DNA from: Leptospira alexanderi serovar Manhao 3 str. L 60
GTDB lineage: Bacteria > Spirochaetota > Leptospiria > Leptospirales > Leptospiraceae
Reading direction: 5' to 3'
DNA length: 54,369 bases
NCBI RefSeq assembly: GCF_000243815.2
Contig: NZ_AHMT02000044.1
Location: forward strand, 102,501-156,869
Shown: one piece after another, positions 33,331 through 44,147 of the stretch
Position numbering within the stretch: position 1 is the stretch's first letter
How the letters are laid out: every line of letters begins with the position of its first letter
Notes under the pieces: generated by a model
The model's input: only the letters and a program-made list of their open reading frames with translations
Told to the model about the DNA's origin: nothing
The model's database searches: none
Made by a program: the position numbers and the translations under genes

Positions 33331-33493
33331 ATAGTAATTTGGGAATATGTCTACTCGTAGACAGTTCCCCCGCTCGGTCCCTGTGAAACGTGTGATTTAC
33401 CCGTTTCACAGACCATTTTTCAGTATCCCGAAATAGAATAGAAAATACGTTTTAAATGTAAATTGGGAATATGTCTCCCGAACTTTATGAGAC
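33331..33493. repeat. Conserved right-end block with 10-bp perfect hairpin (copy 2)
   Basis: Direct repeat of 16373-16535. CTGTGAAACG at 33381-33390, loop, CGTTTCACAG at 33402-33411. The distance from copy 1 (16,958 bases) equals the element length within a few bases, showing that A and C are tandem elements of the same type. Confidence 0.75.
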
Positions 33494-33581
33494 ATTTTTC
33501 TCAATGCGACAGAATTTTTTCGTTGACTATAATTGTAAAAATTTTTACAATTATAGCATCCTTTGAAACGGGAGGTGATAC

Positions 33582-33773
33582 ATGTTGGCGACTAAAACAG
33601 TAGGTCTACGAATAGATACATCTGATATTGAACGATTTGATAAAATTGCTCAAAAGGTCGAGAAATCGGCATTTGGAGTAGCTTTTGATACATCGTTTAC
33701 GAGCTTCGTTCGGCGCGCGGTGCGGAACGAACTTGATCGATTAGAGAACAAGGTTGCCACAAGCTCGAAGTAA
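33582..33773 (+). CDS. Small putative ribbon-helix-helix regulator (element A)
   Basis: 63 residues behind GGAGGTGATACATG. N-terminal strand with TKTVGLRIDTSDIERFDKIAQK and a helix ending FVRRAVRNELDRLE. About half identical to 16624-16821; the differing DNA-contacting strand suggests different operator specificity, as expected of immunity regulators in superinfecting relatives. Confidence 0.55.
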   Translation: MLATKTVGLRIDTSDIERFDKIAQKVEKSAFGVAFDTSFTSFVRRAVRNELDRLENKVATSSK

Positions 33774-33816
33774 AAAAAGGGATAAAATATTTTCAATTTT
33801 TTTGCATACCGTTTGT

Positions 33817-33869
33817 GGGACATAACGAACGGGGCATAATTTACATTAAAGGACTTTTTGGAACATATC
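33817..33869. promoter_or_regulatory. Three GGRACATAAY-type motifs before the A/D junction
   Basis: GGGACATAAC (33817), GGGGCATAAT (33831) and GGAACATATC (33860), between the regulator gene and the dif-like site. They repeat the arrangement at 16861-16985. Confidence 0.45.
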
Positions 33870-33873
33870 CCTG

Positions 33874-34329
<456 letters not shown>

Positions 34330-34359
34330 TAATATCCATTACCGGAAGTTTCGTTTTGT

Positions 34360-34550
<191 letters not shown>

Positions 34551-34701
34551 CCCTTTTTCTAAGGATGAGATTTTTCTATATTTTTGAGCAGAAAAGTCAA
34601 TACAAAAATCTCTAAAATACAGAAAAATATAAATTTTTCAACGATTCAAAAATCAAGCTCCGGTTTAATCCTGTCCGAAATCCGGCACCACGTCCGGGCA
34701 T

Positions 34702-34730
34702 AAAAAAGCCCCGGAAGAATCCGAGGCTTT
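34702..34730 (-). terminator. Rho-independent terminator after bor
   Basis: On the minus strand: AGCCTCGG, loop ATTCTT, CCGGGGCT (one G-T pair), then six T. Placed 14 bases after the bor stop codon. Confidence 0.85.
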
Positions 34731-34743
34731 CTAAAGTTATTTG

Positions 34744-35049
34744 TTATTTCTTGGGACTTTGATCACAGTAAATCTCTATCGTTCTCGGTGTATAGATTCC
34801 CCACGTCACAGATGACAACAGAATATCTACAAACGTAAACGACGATTCTATTTTTGCAACCGGTCTATTATCACAAATTTGAGACGCGGAAATCTCCTTT
34901 GTTTGTCCAATTCCAAATAGAACGAAATGATGGCGCCTCTCATAAGTAGGAACCATTCCAGGCCTATCGTGTTCGAGGGATACGTAGGCTACCTGAGTTG
35001 CACAAAAATTCAGGAAAAGGCAAACACACAACGCAAATATTTTTTTCAT
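34744..35049 (-). CDS. bor: Bor/Iss-like serum-resistance lipoprotein
   Basis: 101 residues against 97 in lambda Bor. Signal ending NFC (Cys16 of the precursor), then the family landmarks: RRHHFVLFGIGQTKEISASQIC, SFTFVDILLSSVTWGIYTPR and IEIYC. Bor is an outer-membrane lipoprotein expressed from lambda lysogens; it and its relative Iss raise resistance of E. coli to complement. The gene has its own promoter-like region and terminator and lies at the cargo position of the element, so it is a lysogenic-conversion candidate. Confidence 0.8.
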   Translation of the reverse strand: MKKIFALCVCLFLNFCATQVAYVSLEHDRPGMVPTYERRHHFVLFGIGQTKEISASQICDNRPVAKIESSFTFVDILLSSVTWGIYTPRTIEIYCDQSPKK

Positions 35050-35108
35050 TTCTCATGCTCCAGTAAAGTGTTATTAGACCCATAATTATTAGGCAACAGT
35101 AATGTAGC

Positions 35109-35152
35109 AATTTCATTTTATTTTAAAATGATTCATATTATATAATGAAATT
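35109..35152 (-). promoter_or_regulatory. AT-rich inverted repeat/promoter region of bor
   Basis: AATTTCATT (35109-35117) and AATGAAATT (35144-35152) form a 9-bp inverted repeat around a TATAAT-like hexamer on the minus strand, 60-100 bases before the bor start. Probably an independent promoter with an operator. Confidence 0.4.
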
Positions 35153-35179
35153 ATTTTATTCTTACGTAAAATTTAAACA

Positions 35180-35380
35180 TCAAACCCACTTGAGTCGCCC
35201 ACCCAAAACGAGAATCAAAACGACGCAAATGATGAGAATGACAACCGGCGTGATGTGTTCATACGCCCGATCCAAACAAAACTCAGTTGCTTTTTGTTCG
35301 ATCCAATCAAACGGCCAGACTCCAAGTTCCCCTTTTAACGATTGAGAATGTATATTATGATTATTGCAATTACAGCCCAT
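35180..35380 (-). CDS. Small Cys-motif membrane protein (element B)
   Basis: 66 residues from the ATG at 35380, last gene of the late operon. Same as 15288 in C apart from a few changes: MGCNCNNHNI start, amphipathic middle, membrane helix. Overlaps the peptidase gene by 46 bases. Confidence 0.55.
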   Translation of the reverse strand: MGCNCNNHNIHSQSLKGELGVWPFDWIEQKATEFCLDRAYEHITPVVILIICVVLILVLGGRLKWV

Positions 35381-35769
35381 ACCCAATAACCCCCGTCGAA
35401 GATTTTTTCAGAGAACGAAAGCCCGTTTCTCCAATTCCGAATTTGAAAATGCGGTGGGTCTGACTGTTTCCAATCGATACCCCACTCAATTTCCGGATGA
35501 CGTATTAAAACGGATTCAATTGATTTCCGGTCCTTTTCCGCGCTAAATCCGTTCACATCCAACGCCCTTCCGTATTGATGCGCGGAACTCCCCGGTGCGG
35601 CCGCCGGACAGGACCCCGTTCCGGCTTTGCAGGCCGCATAGAGTTTGGCTTGCCTGGTCCACGACCGGCGGGATTCGAATACGTAGACGTTCGGAAGCGT
35701 CCGTTTCAAATCCTGGAAAAACGAAACGAGTCGAGGATCCACGTTTTCGAAGGAATTGATAACGGCCAT
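35335..35769 (-). CDS. M15-family endopeptidase with C-terminal membrane anchor (element B)
   Basis: 144 residues, intact: AHQYGRALD (His64, Asp71), DPPHFQ (His107) and a membrane helix at the end. Nucleotide comparison with the C copy identifies the single extra G that destroyed the latter. Confidence 0.85.
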   Translation of the reverse strand: MAVINSFENVDPRLVSFFQDLKRTLPNVYVFESRRSWTRQAKLYAACKAGTGSCPAAAPGSSAHQYGRALDVNGFSAEKDRKSIESVLIRHPEIEWGIDWKQSDPPHFQIRNWRNGLSFSEKIFDGGYWVWAVIAIIIIYILNR

Positions 35770-36215
35770 TACTTCCGACCCATGATATCATTACCGAAGA
35801 TTTTCCAACCGAGAAACGCACCGAGACCGATGAGTATAACTGTTTTAATATTTTTCAAAAACTCTTCAGCCTCCTGTTTCAATCGTTCGGGAATTACCGG
35901 AATGTTCGTCCCTTTCGTGTCATAGTCATACGTTAGAACAGATTTAGAAAAATTCGGAATCTGAGAATTCGCGTCGGAAAAGATTTTGTTAAACGACGGA
36001 ATTTGCGGATCTTTGGAATAGATTGTAAGGGAAAGTTGTTCTCTGAAAACGGTTCCGGATTGAACGATAAAGGAGATTTTCCGGCGATCCGGATCCAATA
36101 GAAAACCGTAATATTGTTTTAACGAATCCGGAATGTTTACGGACCCGGAAAAACCGGACCAATCAATAACGTGCCGAACGTCACCGGACGGAATGTATTT
36201 ACCGTCGAACTCCAA
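35769..36215 (-). CDS. Tail-anchored putative virion protein (DWSGFSG family, element B)
   Basis: 148 residues; VIDWSGFSG, IPDSLKQYYGF, KDPQIPSFNKIFS, TYDYDTKG and C-terminal membrane helix ending GRK. The start overlaps nothing but follows the preceding stop by three bases; its own stop overlaps the peptidase start. Confidence 0.6.
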   Translation of the reverse strand: MEFDGKYIPSGDVRHVIDWSGFSGSVNIPDSLKQYYGFLLDPDRRKISFIVQSGTVFREQLSLTIYSKDPQIPSFNKIFSDANSQIPNFSKSVLTYDYDTKGTNIPVIPERLKQEAEEFLKNIKTVILIGLGAFLGWKIFGNDIMGRK

Positions 36216-36218
36216 GGG

Positions 36219-36656
36219 TTATCGCCCACGTTTGCCTTTAAGCAGCTTAGGACCAAATACGAGTCCGAGAGCAATCGCGATAACAATAATAACCGCGTTG
36301 TTGTTCTCATCCTGTTTCTCCGGCTCTATTTTCCCGGAATTTGTAATTGTAGTAGACGGAGGTTTTGGATCCGTTCCACCCACGGGAGGTTTCGGAGTGG
36401 GACCGGATCCAGGAGTCGGTTGCGAAACTGATCCAGTAACCGCGCTTGCAATCGCAAACCGACCGGCGTTTAACCGTTGAAAGTCCTGTATAAACTTTCC
36501 GATTTGTTCCTGGGATTTCCCCTGATTTTCCGGCAAGACGAACGACATTCTTTTCGCGTCGGGGTTGTGTAGAAAGTTTGAATAACCGGAAGGTTTTCCA
36601 ACAACCAAGTTCCCGCTTCCAGTTTGTTTGTAGTAGAGATAATAACGTTGTGCCAT
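36219..36656 (-). CDS. Tail-anchored putative virion protein (MAQRYY family, element B)
   Basis: 145 residues: globular N-terminal domain, Pro/Gly linker, membrane helix, basic end (KGKRGR). Directly follows the spanin gene, since the 134-residue gene of A is absent here. Confidence 0.6.
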   Translation of the reverse strand: MAQRYYLYYKQTGSGNLVVGKPSGYSNFLHNPDAKRMSFVLPENQGKSQEQIGKFIQDFQRLNAGRFAIASAVTGSVSQPTPGSGPTPKPPVGGTDPKPPSTTITNSGKIEPEKQDENNNAVIIVIAIALGLVFGPKLLKGKRGR

Positions 36657-36680
36657 TGTTTAAAAACTCCTAATATGATT

Positions 36681-37028
36681 TTAAATCGAACCGGATATTC
36701 CAAGAGTCGGAATTGAAAACGATTTCAGTTTCCAAACGAGAAACGCAATCACTCCCAAAACGAAAAGACAAACAAACAACCACTTGTTGAAAATCCACTC
36801 TCTCCAACGATCAGCAAGTGCCGACTCATCAACACCTTTGTCTAAAAGTTCTTTCGTTTTAGAGAGAGTATTTTTAATAAACTCCATATCCGCTTTTGGA
36901 ATATCGTTAGACGCGAATACGATTTGTTCCACACGGTCCAAATCGATTTCGTTCTGTCTCACTTGCTCAGAGTAAGACGCGCACGAGACAAAGGAGAATA
37001 TTAATAAAATTGAAATTATATGCTTCAT
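36681..37028 (-). CDS. Unimolecular-spanin candidate (element B)
   Basis: 115 residues: FVSC (Cys16), helical middle with only a few changes from A, membrane helix about 82-102. The conserved periplasmic part and variable tail match expectations for a spanin with a cytoplasmic end free to vary. Confidence 0.6.
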   Translation of the reverse strand: MKHIISILLIFSFVSCASYSEQVRQNEIDLDRVEQIVFASNDIPKADMEFIKNTLSKTKELLDKGVDESALADRWREWIFNKWLFVCLFVLGVIAFLVWKLKSFSIPTLGISGSI

Positions 37029-37627
37029 TTTCTTTTCCTCACATTTACGGATTTGGAATCAGAACGGGATAAAAGCTTACGAACAGCAATTTCAAAATCT
37101 TTCAAGTGCTTTCCACGAAACGACAAAACGAGATAGACTCCGTTGTTTGTCTGAACGTCCTCTAAAATTTCGAAAACACAACCCGCGGAATACGGGTTTA
37201 CCAGAAGCGTATTCGTAAAATCGAATTCGATGGAACGGTTTTCTGTAGAGATTTCACGAACCGACGAAACAATCGTTTGTAGTAACTCACTCAGACCGTC
37301 CTCTACCCGCGTTCTCATGTATGGAGGAAAACGCAAACACGCCCCTTTCTCCGTAAAATTAAAATCTACGGACATAGAAAATAGACCCCGGATTAAGTTA
37401 GGAGAAGTTTGTAACGGAGAAACGATTTTAAGTTCCCCTACTTCCTCCGGGGGGTTTCTCAGTGATAGCGTGCGTAAAGTTTCTTGAATAATTTCCGGAT
37501 TTTTAAACCAGAGAAACCCCGCACCCGCAAGTATAAAAAAGATTAGAAATGAAAACAGAATGAGAAGGACTCTGAAAATAGACCCTTCATTTAAGAACTT
37601 TAGTATCTCTAAATATACTGATTCCAT
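37025..37627 (-). CDS. Membrane-anchored STAS-like protein (element B)
   Basis: 200 residues, N-terminal membrane helix and STAS-like domain; the last 50 residues are almost identical in A, B and C. Four-base overlap with the spanin gene. Confidence 0.55.
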   Translation of the reverse strand: MESVYLEILKFLNEGSIFRVLLILFSFLIFFILAGAGFLWFKNPEIIQETLRTLSLRNPPEEVGELKIVSPLQTSPNLIRGLFSMSVDFNFTEKGACLRFPPYMRTRVEDGLSELLQTIVSSVREISTENRSIEFDFTNTLLVNPYSAGCVFEILEDVQTNNGVYLVLSFRGKHLKDFEIAVRKLLSRSDSKSVNVRKRK

Positions 37628-37631
37628 AATG

Positions 37632-38077
37632 TTATCCTATTGAAATCCGTTGGCATATCATTTTTCCAGGAATCCCAAACGCGTTTAGGATTTCCCGTTT
37701 CGGTTTAATTCCAATAGGCGCAACGGAAACGTGAACCCAGGTAGCCGTGGCAGTCCCTTCGTTAATCAACTGATGAAATGGTAAGTTCAACTTCGCTATT
37801 ATTTTTACAATGTCCAGAGTGCTCATTCCCACAACACAAATGTCCGCCGCTTCTCCCGCCATGTGTTGAGACGTAATCGAACCTTTGATTTTACGATTCA
37901 CCGCCGGAGAACGATACCCGGAATTGATCCCAATCGGGCGTCCGATTGTTTCACGCAAAGGTTCCAAAATCGTTTCGCAAAGTCGTTTTAAATTTGCGAT
38001 TTGTTTTTCGTCGGGAACATTTGGAAGTCCCGTCTGAGTAACTGTTAATTCGGCTAACGTAAAGTTTTTAGAAAGGT

Positions 38078-38081
<4 letters not shown>
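37632..38081 (-). CDS. M15A peptidase (element B)
   Basis: 149 residues from ATG 38081, with SGYRSPAVN, SQHMAGEAAD and WVHVS ligands; differs from A mainly by one missing residue before the last ligand. The ATG overlaps the spike gene stop (ATGA-type). Confidence 0.85.
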
Positions 38082-39610
<1,529 letters not shown>

Positions 39611-39611
39611 T

Positions 39612-40304
39612 TTAATCTTCCTCGATCACTACGTTTAACAGAGACGAGATGGAAATGTTACTCTTAGTTTGCGACTTCGAAACTGGAGTAGGAGAAGACG
39701 CGTAGGGGAATATTAATAAATACTCATATTGCCTTGGAATCGGAATTTTAATCTGAGAATCGAGGGAGTCTATCATAGAGACCGAAAAAAACGGTTCAAT
39801 GTTATCAAAAATACTTTTCACCCCGTTGTTTCTGGGAGCGAAAAGAAAATCATAGTTTGGACCAAAACTGGAAAATCTCAGACGGTTTGTTGCAACTTTG
39901 TCTGAGTTTTCCGTTTTGAATGAGAGAGTTTTTGCAATTGCGAGATTCGGAACCGGAACACCGTCCAGAGTAACGGAAGAAGAAAGAATTTCAGAGTCCG
40001 AAAAGTTCTTTAGAATTCCGGACAAAGTCGGATCGGAAGTTCCGAAAAAATTCAACCACTGAACCGGGATGTAACTTTTACGAACATACGAATAGTTCTG
40101 AGATAACGTCCAAAGAATCGATTTAATCTTTTGTTTCTGAGTGGGTTTCAGTTTAACCGCAACGACCGTAAATTCTAAATTGCCCGGTAAACTGTAGGCG
40201 GATTTAGGAACAGAAGTTTCAAACAATACATCGTTTGTTTGCGGGTTTAGAATGTTCTCCGCACTAAACGCTAATTTTTTTGAAAACAAAACTTCTGTTG
40301 CCAT
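39612..40304 (-). CDS. Late structural protein, about 230 residues (element B)
   Basis: 230 residues from ATG 40304; the longer frame from 40343 would run into the previous gene. Homologous to 27064 at ILNP, VPKSAYSLPG, LSQNYSYVRKSYIP, YDFLFAPRNNGVKSIFDNI and KSNISISSLL. Confidence 0.5.
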   Translation of the reverse strand: MATEVLFSKKLAFSAENILNPQTNDVLFETSVPKSAYSLPGNLEFTVVAVKLKPTQKQKIKSILWTLSQNYSYVRKSYIPVQWLNFFGTSDPTLSGILKNFSDSEILSSSVTLDGVPVPNLAIAKTLSFKTENSDKVATNRLRFSSFGPNYDFLFAPRNNGVKSIFDNIEPFFSVSMIDSLDSQIKIPIPRQYEYLLIFPYASSPTPVSKSQTKSNISISSLLNVVIEED

Positions 40305-40312
40305 AACACGTG

Positions 40313-40741
40313 TTAAACGTATTCCCCGAGAACCGACATACAAACGTCACCCGCGTTTAACGGAATCGCTTTCGTTTTCACCCAGAGTTCAATTTCGAGG
40401 GTATCCCCGAGTAAAAACTCTACGGGAAAATCGTGCGCTTTTTCCGTTGCTCGGTTCCTACCGATGACTGAAATTTGAGTTTGACCGGCAACGAGTTCTC
40501 CGTTTGCTCCCGATCGTTTGATTTCAATTAACGCATCTTCCAAGCCCGACTTGTAAACGAGTGCGATTGATGTGACTCGAATCGGTCTGGAACGATCGTT
40601 TTTGATCGAAAGAACCTTCTGAGACGAACTACTTGCAGATAACGCGGAGGACTCACTCGACAATACGATATCGTATTTTTGCCTGTAAGGTCTAACTACG
40701 CCGGTAGGTTTTGCTACCGGCTTTTGGGATAGTGTATTCAC
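40313..40741 (-). CDS. Small beta-rich late protein (element B)
   Basis: 142 residues, longer N-terminus than A (a Pro/Arg-rich start) and then the same strand pattern (KVLSIKNDRSRPIRVTSIALVYKSGL, FPVEFLLGDTLEIELWVK). Capsid or vertex candidate. Confidence 0.45.
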   Translation of the reverse strand: MNTLSQKPVAKPTGVVRPYRQKYDIVLSSESSALSASSSSQKVLSIKNDRSRPIRVTSIALVYKSGLEDALIEIKRSGANGELVAGQTQISVIGRNRATEKAHDFPVEFLLGDTLEIELWVKTKAIPLNAGDVCMSVLGEYV

Positions 40742-40750
40742 GTTAGTTCC

Positions 40751-41428
40751 TTATCTCTCTGCTTTTCCCTGGGAAAAATTCGCTTCGACTCCCAGATACG
40801 CAATGAGGTAGTAGCCGTCCGCGAAATTCGGAATCGTCACACCGTCGGCGATGTTTAGTTCCAACTCCAGAGACTCGTTTGTTTTTACGGGCAACGGAGA
40901 TTCAAACGGAACGACTAACGCGTCGGATCGTTTGATCCAGGCCGAATGCGCCCTTCTCTGGGAACTCTGAATCGGAGGACGAATTAAACCTGCAGTTGCA
41001 GAACCTACGTCCGTGGTTCTAAAAATAAACGGCATCGGTTCGAGGATGTTTCGGAGTGCCTCAACGTGATTTACGTCTCCACCGGTTCGTAAAGTGACGG
41101 TTGCAGAATTTCTAATGCGTTCGATAACATCCACCGCGCCCACGGTCGCCTCGTTGATGGAAATCATTCCCATATTGGGACCTGCAACCCCGAAATACAA
41201 AAGCGCCACCTTCCCAAAATTATTCGGAAGTGGATTGGAACCTGGTTCGTAGTTTTTAATCTCTCCCGGTAGATTTTTAAAAAACGAATAGGAACGTTTC
41301 AGCGAGTCGATCGGAATCCCGGAGCCAATCGTTTTGTAATAAAACTCAGATCCCGGTTTTCTGATTCTGGATGTGGTTCCATCCGGATTTTTTACTGTAG
41401 TTAATTTGCCGTGTGTTCTACGTGACAT
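40751..41428 (-). CDS. Capsid-protein candidate (element B)
   Basis: 225 residues, no membrane helix, basic N-terminus (SRRTHGKLTTVK). Shares only scattered motifs with the A protein (KNLPGEIKNYEPGSNPLPN versus a similar region, WIKRSD...VPFESPLPV). Fast divergence of equal-length proteins at the same position is typical for exposed capsid subunits. Confidence 0.4.
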   Translation of the reverse strand: MSRRTHGKLTTVKNPDGTTSRIRKPGSEFYYKTIGSGIPIDSLKRSYSFFKNLPGEIKNYEPGSNPLPNNFGKVALLYFGVAGPNMGMISINEATVGAVDVIERIRNSATVTLRTGGDVNHVEALRNILEPMPFIFRTTDVGSATAGLIRPPIQSSQRRAHSAWIKRSDALVVPFESPLPVKTNESLELELNIADGVTIPNFADGYYLIAYLGVEANFSQGKAER

Positions 41429-41430
41429 GT

Positions 41431-41465
<35 letters not shown>

Positions 41466-41469
41466 GTGT

Positions 41470-42021
41470 TTAGAGAAGAACTTCGTCTCCATAGAGAACT
41501 TCCTCCCCGTGAATCTCGTCGTCCCCGTAGAGAACTTCTTCGCCATGGATTTCATCCTCTCCATAGAGAACTTCTTCCCCGTGAATTTGGTTTGCCATAG
41601 GGGACTGTATCTCTATGTATCCGTCGCCGTCGACCTGAGTGGCCGCGTCCACAAATCCTTTGAGTTCAGACATATTCTGAAATTCTAATTCCTGTCTGTC
41701 ACCGGCAAGGCTCAGTCCGAAGATCTTTTTCAAAATCTTTTTGTCGTCGGATTTCTCTTCGTCCAATAGTTTCAGGATTCCGAATATTAGCATAATTGCA
41801 GATCCAGTGATTGCAAAGGGTTTGTATTCCCGTTTTTTGATTGCCAATGCCGCTATGATTGCAACCAATATCGGAACGACGATGGGTCTGAGTTTTTTCT
41901 TTGTGTCCAGAGATTCCGGAACAAAATTTTGTGCGAGATACGAACCCGCGAGTGTCGCAACCCCGATGACGATTCCGATGAGAGTTTTTTTGTCGAATTC
42001 CCGTTGTAAATTAAATGCCAT
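41470..42021 (-). CDS. Membrane protein with acidic EIHGEEVLYGD repeats (element B)
   Basis: 183 residues: hydrophobic segments in the first half (IGIVIGVATLAGSYL, VVPILVAIIAALAI, ITGSAIMLIFGIL), then three tandem 11-residue units with EIHGEEVLYGD at the end. A has a different acidic unit (GLYGDE). Repeat-number change is likely between strains. Confidence 0.6.
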   Translation of the reverse strand: MAFNLQREFDKKTLIGIVIGVATLAGSYLAQNFVPESLDTKKKLRPIVVPILVAIIAALAIKKREYKPFAITGSAIMLIFGILKLLDEEKSDDKKILKKIFGLSLAGDRQELEFQNMSELKGFVDAATQVDGDGYIEIQSPMANQIHGEEVLYGEDEIHGEEVLYGDDEIHGEEVLYGDEVLL

Positions 42022-42052
42022 TTTGTTTTCCTATGTTTTTGTTAAACGACTT

Positions 42053-42337
42053 CTATCCGAATATTTTCTGATCCAATTTGTTGGCCTCTTTCACATTCTC
42101 CTGCCATTCTCGAAGTTTTTTAGTGTTTCGAGAATTCAAAGTATCAAGCTTTGCCAAATATTTTTTCTTTTGAGTAATGGTTGCGTTTTTTTTGGGCTTC
42201 TGTGGAACGGCTGATAACGTTGGGCGTTTAGTTGAATTGTATCGTTTTTGAATACCCTGAGAATGCACCAATGGTTTCGATTTTTTTGTTGAAGTATGTT
42301 TCTTCCTACGAACCGTTTTTGATTTTTTAGATGCCAT
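42053..42337 (-). CDS. Small Lys/Arg-rich protein (element B)
   Basis: 94 residues, basic tail (SKKSKTVRRKKHTSTKK) and a short helical C-terminus (LREWQENVKEANKLDQKIFG), like 24953 in A. Candidate DNA-condensing virion protein. Confidence 0.6.
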   Translation of the reverse strand: MASKKSKTVRRKKHTSTKKSKPLVHSQGIQKRYNSTKRPTLSAVPQKPKKNATITQKKKYLAKLDTLNSRNTKKLREWQENVKEANKLDQKIFG

Positions 42338-42338
42338 G

Positions 42339-43445
42339 TTATTTACCTTTTTTATTCATCATATATACGAGTCCGAGTGCCGCGATTCCAGCACCGATAT
42401 ACATTATGTTTTTGTTATCTGTCTTTTCCCCTGAACCACCACCGGAATCGGCTTGGTTGTCCAAATTCCGATTTGAATAACTGAGTTTTAACGCCCCGTC
42501 CGGAGTTTGTGCAAGTTTAGGATTAGAAAATGACGAGTTTGATACCGCTTTTTTTGGAGCGGGTCTTTTTACTACGGCTTTCGGTTGAGGTCTCAATACG
42601 GAGGCAAATGCGTTTAGTTTATCCATATTCCGCGCGTGTTTGGCCGCCGTGTTTTGCTGTTGCATACTGTTAAACGAATTGAAAATTTGACCCGCCGTTC
42701 CCGCCGCCATCATTGCCGTGGGTAAAAAACCGAGTTCGCCGTTTAGTTGCTCTTCCATATCCTCATCCGTTGGAATCTCTTCCGGTGCTTCCGAGTAGTT
42801 TTCTACTTCTTCGGAATAACCGGGATCCTCAGAGTTTTGTGTTTCGTCTAACTGTTCGTCTTGAGGTTCTTCAGTTTGTTCTTGGCCCTGCCCTTGTCCC
42901 ATGGACTGGAGGAGTCCCATTCCGCCCTGTGCGACCTGGCCGACCATATTGCCGACGTCCTTTAGCCCTTTACCCAAACCCTTTCCTACGTCCTTCCAGG
43001 CTTTGCCATACGACCGAACTGCATTTTGTGCGCCCTTCCCGATTTGTTTTCCAATTCGGCCGACACTTTTGGTCGCGTTACTTAGTCCACGAGATAACCC
43101 CCGAGTGTTTAGTTTGAAGCCCTTAAATACGGGCATTTTGATTGCCGGTGCTTTGAATCGAAGCCCTTTGAGAAGTGCTCCCCAAGCTCCCAGTTCATCA
43201 CCAGAGAGAAATATCGGGATCGCGTCGTCATAGACAAGGCTTCCAAAAAATTCTGAGTGTTTGGCGTCGTCGAATCCGGAGAGTTGTGCTACTCTGGGAG
43301 AGTATCCGTCAATTCGTTCTATATAGAGGTCGCCGGACAGTTCTCCGTTCAATTCAAATTTTGGAATATACTTTCCATATACTCGGGTGATTTGGAAATC
43401 TTCCGGTAATGTCGGGTCGCCTTCGAGTGTCAGTCGATTACTCAT
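42339..43445 (-). CDS. Large late membrane-anchored protein (element B)
   Basis: 368 residues. Same arrangement as 23857: duplicated LSGD motifs at the start (LSGDLYIERID, LSGFDD, LSGDELGAWG), basic helical region, acidic Gln/Glu stretch, C-terminal membrane helix (about 345-362) and KGK end. LSGD occurs again in the acidic-repeat protein of A, hinting at a shared peptide signal. Confidence 0.6.
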   Translation of the reverse strand: MSNRLTLEGDPTLPEDFQITRVYGKYIPKFELNGELSGDLYIERIDGYSPRVAQLSGFDDAKHSEFFGSLVYDDAIPIFLSGDELGAWGALLKGLRFKAPAIKMPVFKGFKLNTRGLSRGLSNATKSVGRIGKQIGKGAQNAVRSYGKAWKDVGKGLGKGLKDVGNMVGQVAQGGMGLLQSMGQGQGQEQTEEPQDEQLDETQNSEDPGYSEEVENYSEAPEEIPTDEDMEEQLNGELGFLPTAMMAAGTAGQIFNSFNSMQQQNTAAKHARNMDKLNAFASVLRPQPKAVVKRPAPKKAVSNSSFSNPKLAQTPDGALKLSYSNRNLDNQADSGGGSGEKTDNKNIMYIGAGIAALGLVYMMNKKGK

Positions 43446-43504
43446 CTGCCAACAGAGTAATCTATTTCGCTCTCTAGTACAAGCTTCGAATTTTTAGGTT
43501 GGGG

Positions 43505-43537
43505 TTATAGGGCTTGAACAGAGCTCGGACAGAGCTT
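43505..43537 (-). repeat. Three 11-bp repeat units after the transglutaminase-like gene (element B)
   Basis: Plus-strand units TTATAGGGCTT, GAACAGAGCTC and GGACAGAGCTT, the same family as 44706-44803 and placed exactly like the three units at 23745-23777 in A. Confidence 0.8.
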
Positions 43538-43541
43538 GTTT

Positions 43542-44105
43542 TTAGAATTTTTTTTGAAAATCGGCGAGGTAGAACTCACGTCGAAACATTTCTCCGTAAA
43601 GTTTTTGTCCGAATACCGAACGTTCCGGATACGTTGCGTCCGCCGGGATCCAATGTCCGTTTAACTGAATTTCGGGGTAGATATGATGAGGTCGGTTTCC
43701 TTTTCCGCACACGACAGCGCGGCATGGAATTTTGTCGAGAATCGCTTTTGCTAAAATCGGAACTGTTTTGTCGTCACAGTCACGAATCGGAAACTTTGGA
43801 TCCTTTGTGTATTTAAAACGACTGACTGTTTCAAGGCCCACGGGGTCCGCGTGATACGGAAGTAATCGAACAACGTTATACAATTCGAATATAATTTTAT
43901 TTTCATATTCCCCCAAATCTTCCGGATACTGATACGCAAGTCGGAACACGTCCATTACCGTATCCTCATACGATTCCAGTTTGGTTAGGGTAGGTTTTAA
44001 TCGTTCGAACTTTTCAGGGCTCGCCGTTACAAAGCGGATTAGTTTTTGAACGACCGGATGATCTTTTTGGGGTAGGTTTAGAAGTGATTCGGAAAGTGAT
44101 TTCAT
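43542..44105 (-). CDS. Transglutaminase-like protein (element B)
   Basis: 187 residues; triad Cys110 (RDCDDK), His140/141 (RPHHIYPE), Asp156 (ADAT). The C-terminal domain is about 65% like A, the N-terminal 50 residues less so. Separated from Rep by the DUF4160/DUF2442 cargo and by repeats. Confidence 0.75.
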   Translation of the reverse strand: MKSLSESLLNLPQKDHPVVQKLIRFVTASPEKFERLKPTLTKLESYEDTVMDVFRLAYQYPEDLGEYENKIIFELYNVVRLLPYHADPVGLETVSRFKYTKDPKFPIRDCDDKTVPILAKAILDKIPCRAVVCGKGNRPHHIYPEIQLNGHWIPADATYPERSVFGQKLYGEMFRREFYLADFQKKF

Positions 44106-44147
44106 AGAAATAGGAAATCACATTTCTAAAGAAAAGTACAGAGCCGT

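Noticed and set aside
42713..43233. Two overlapping plus-strand ORFs in element B
   Set aside because: They are antisense to the 368-residue late protein, whose homologue in A confirms the minus strand.
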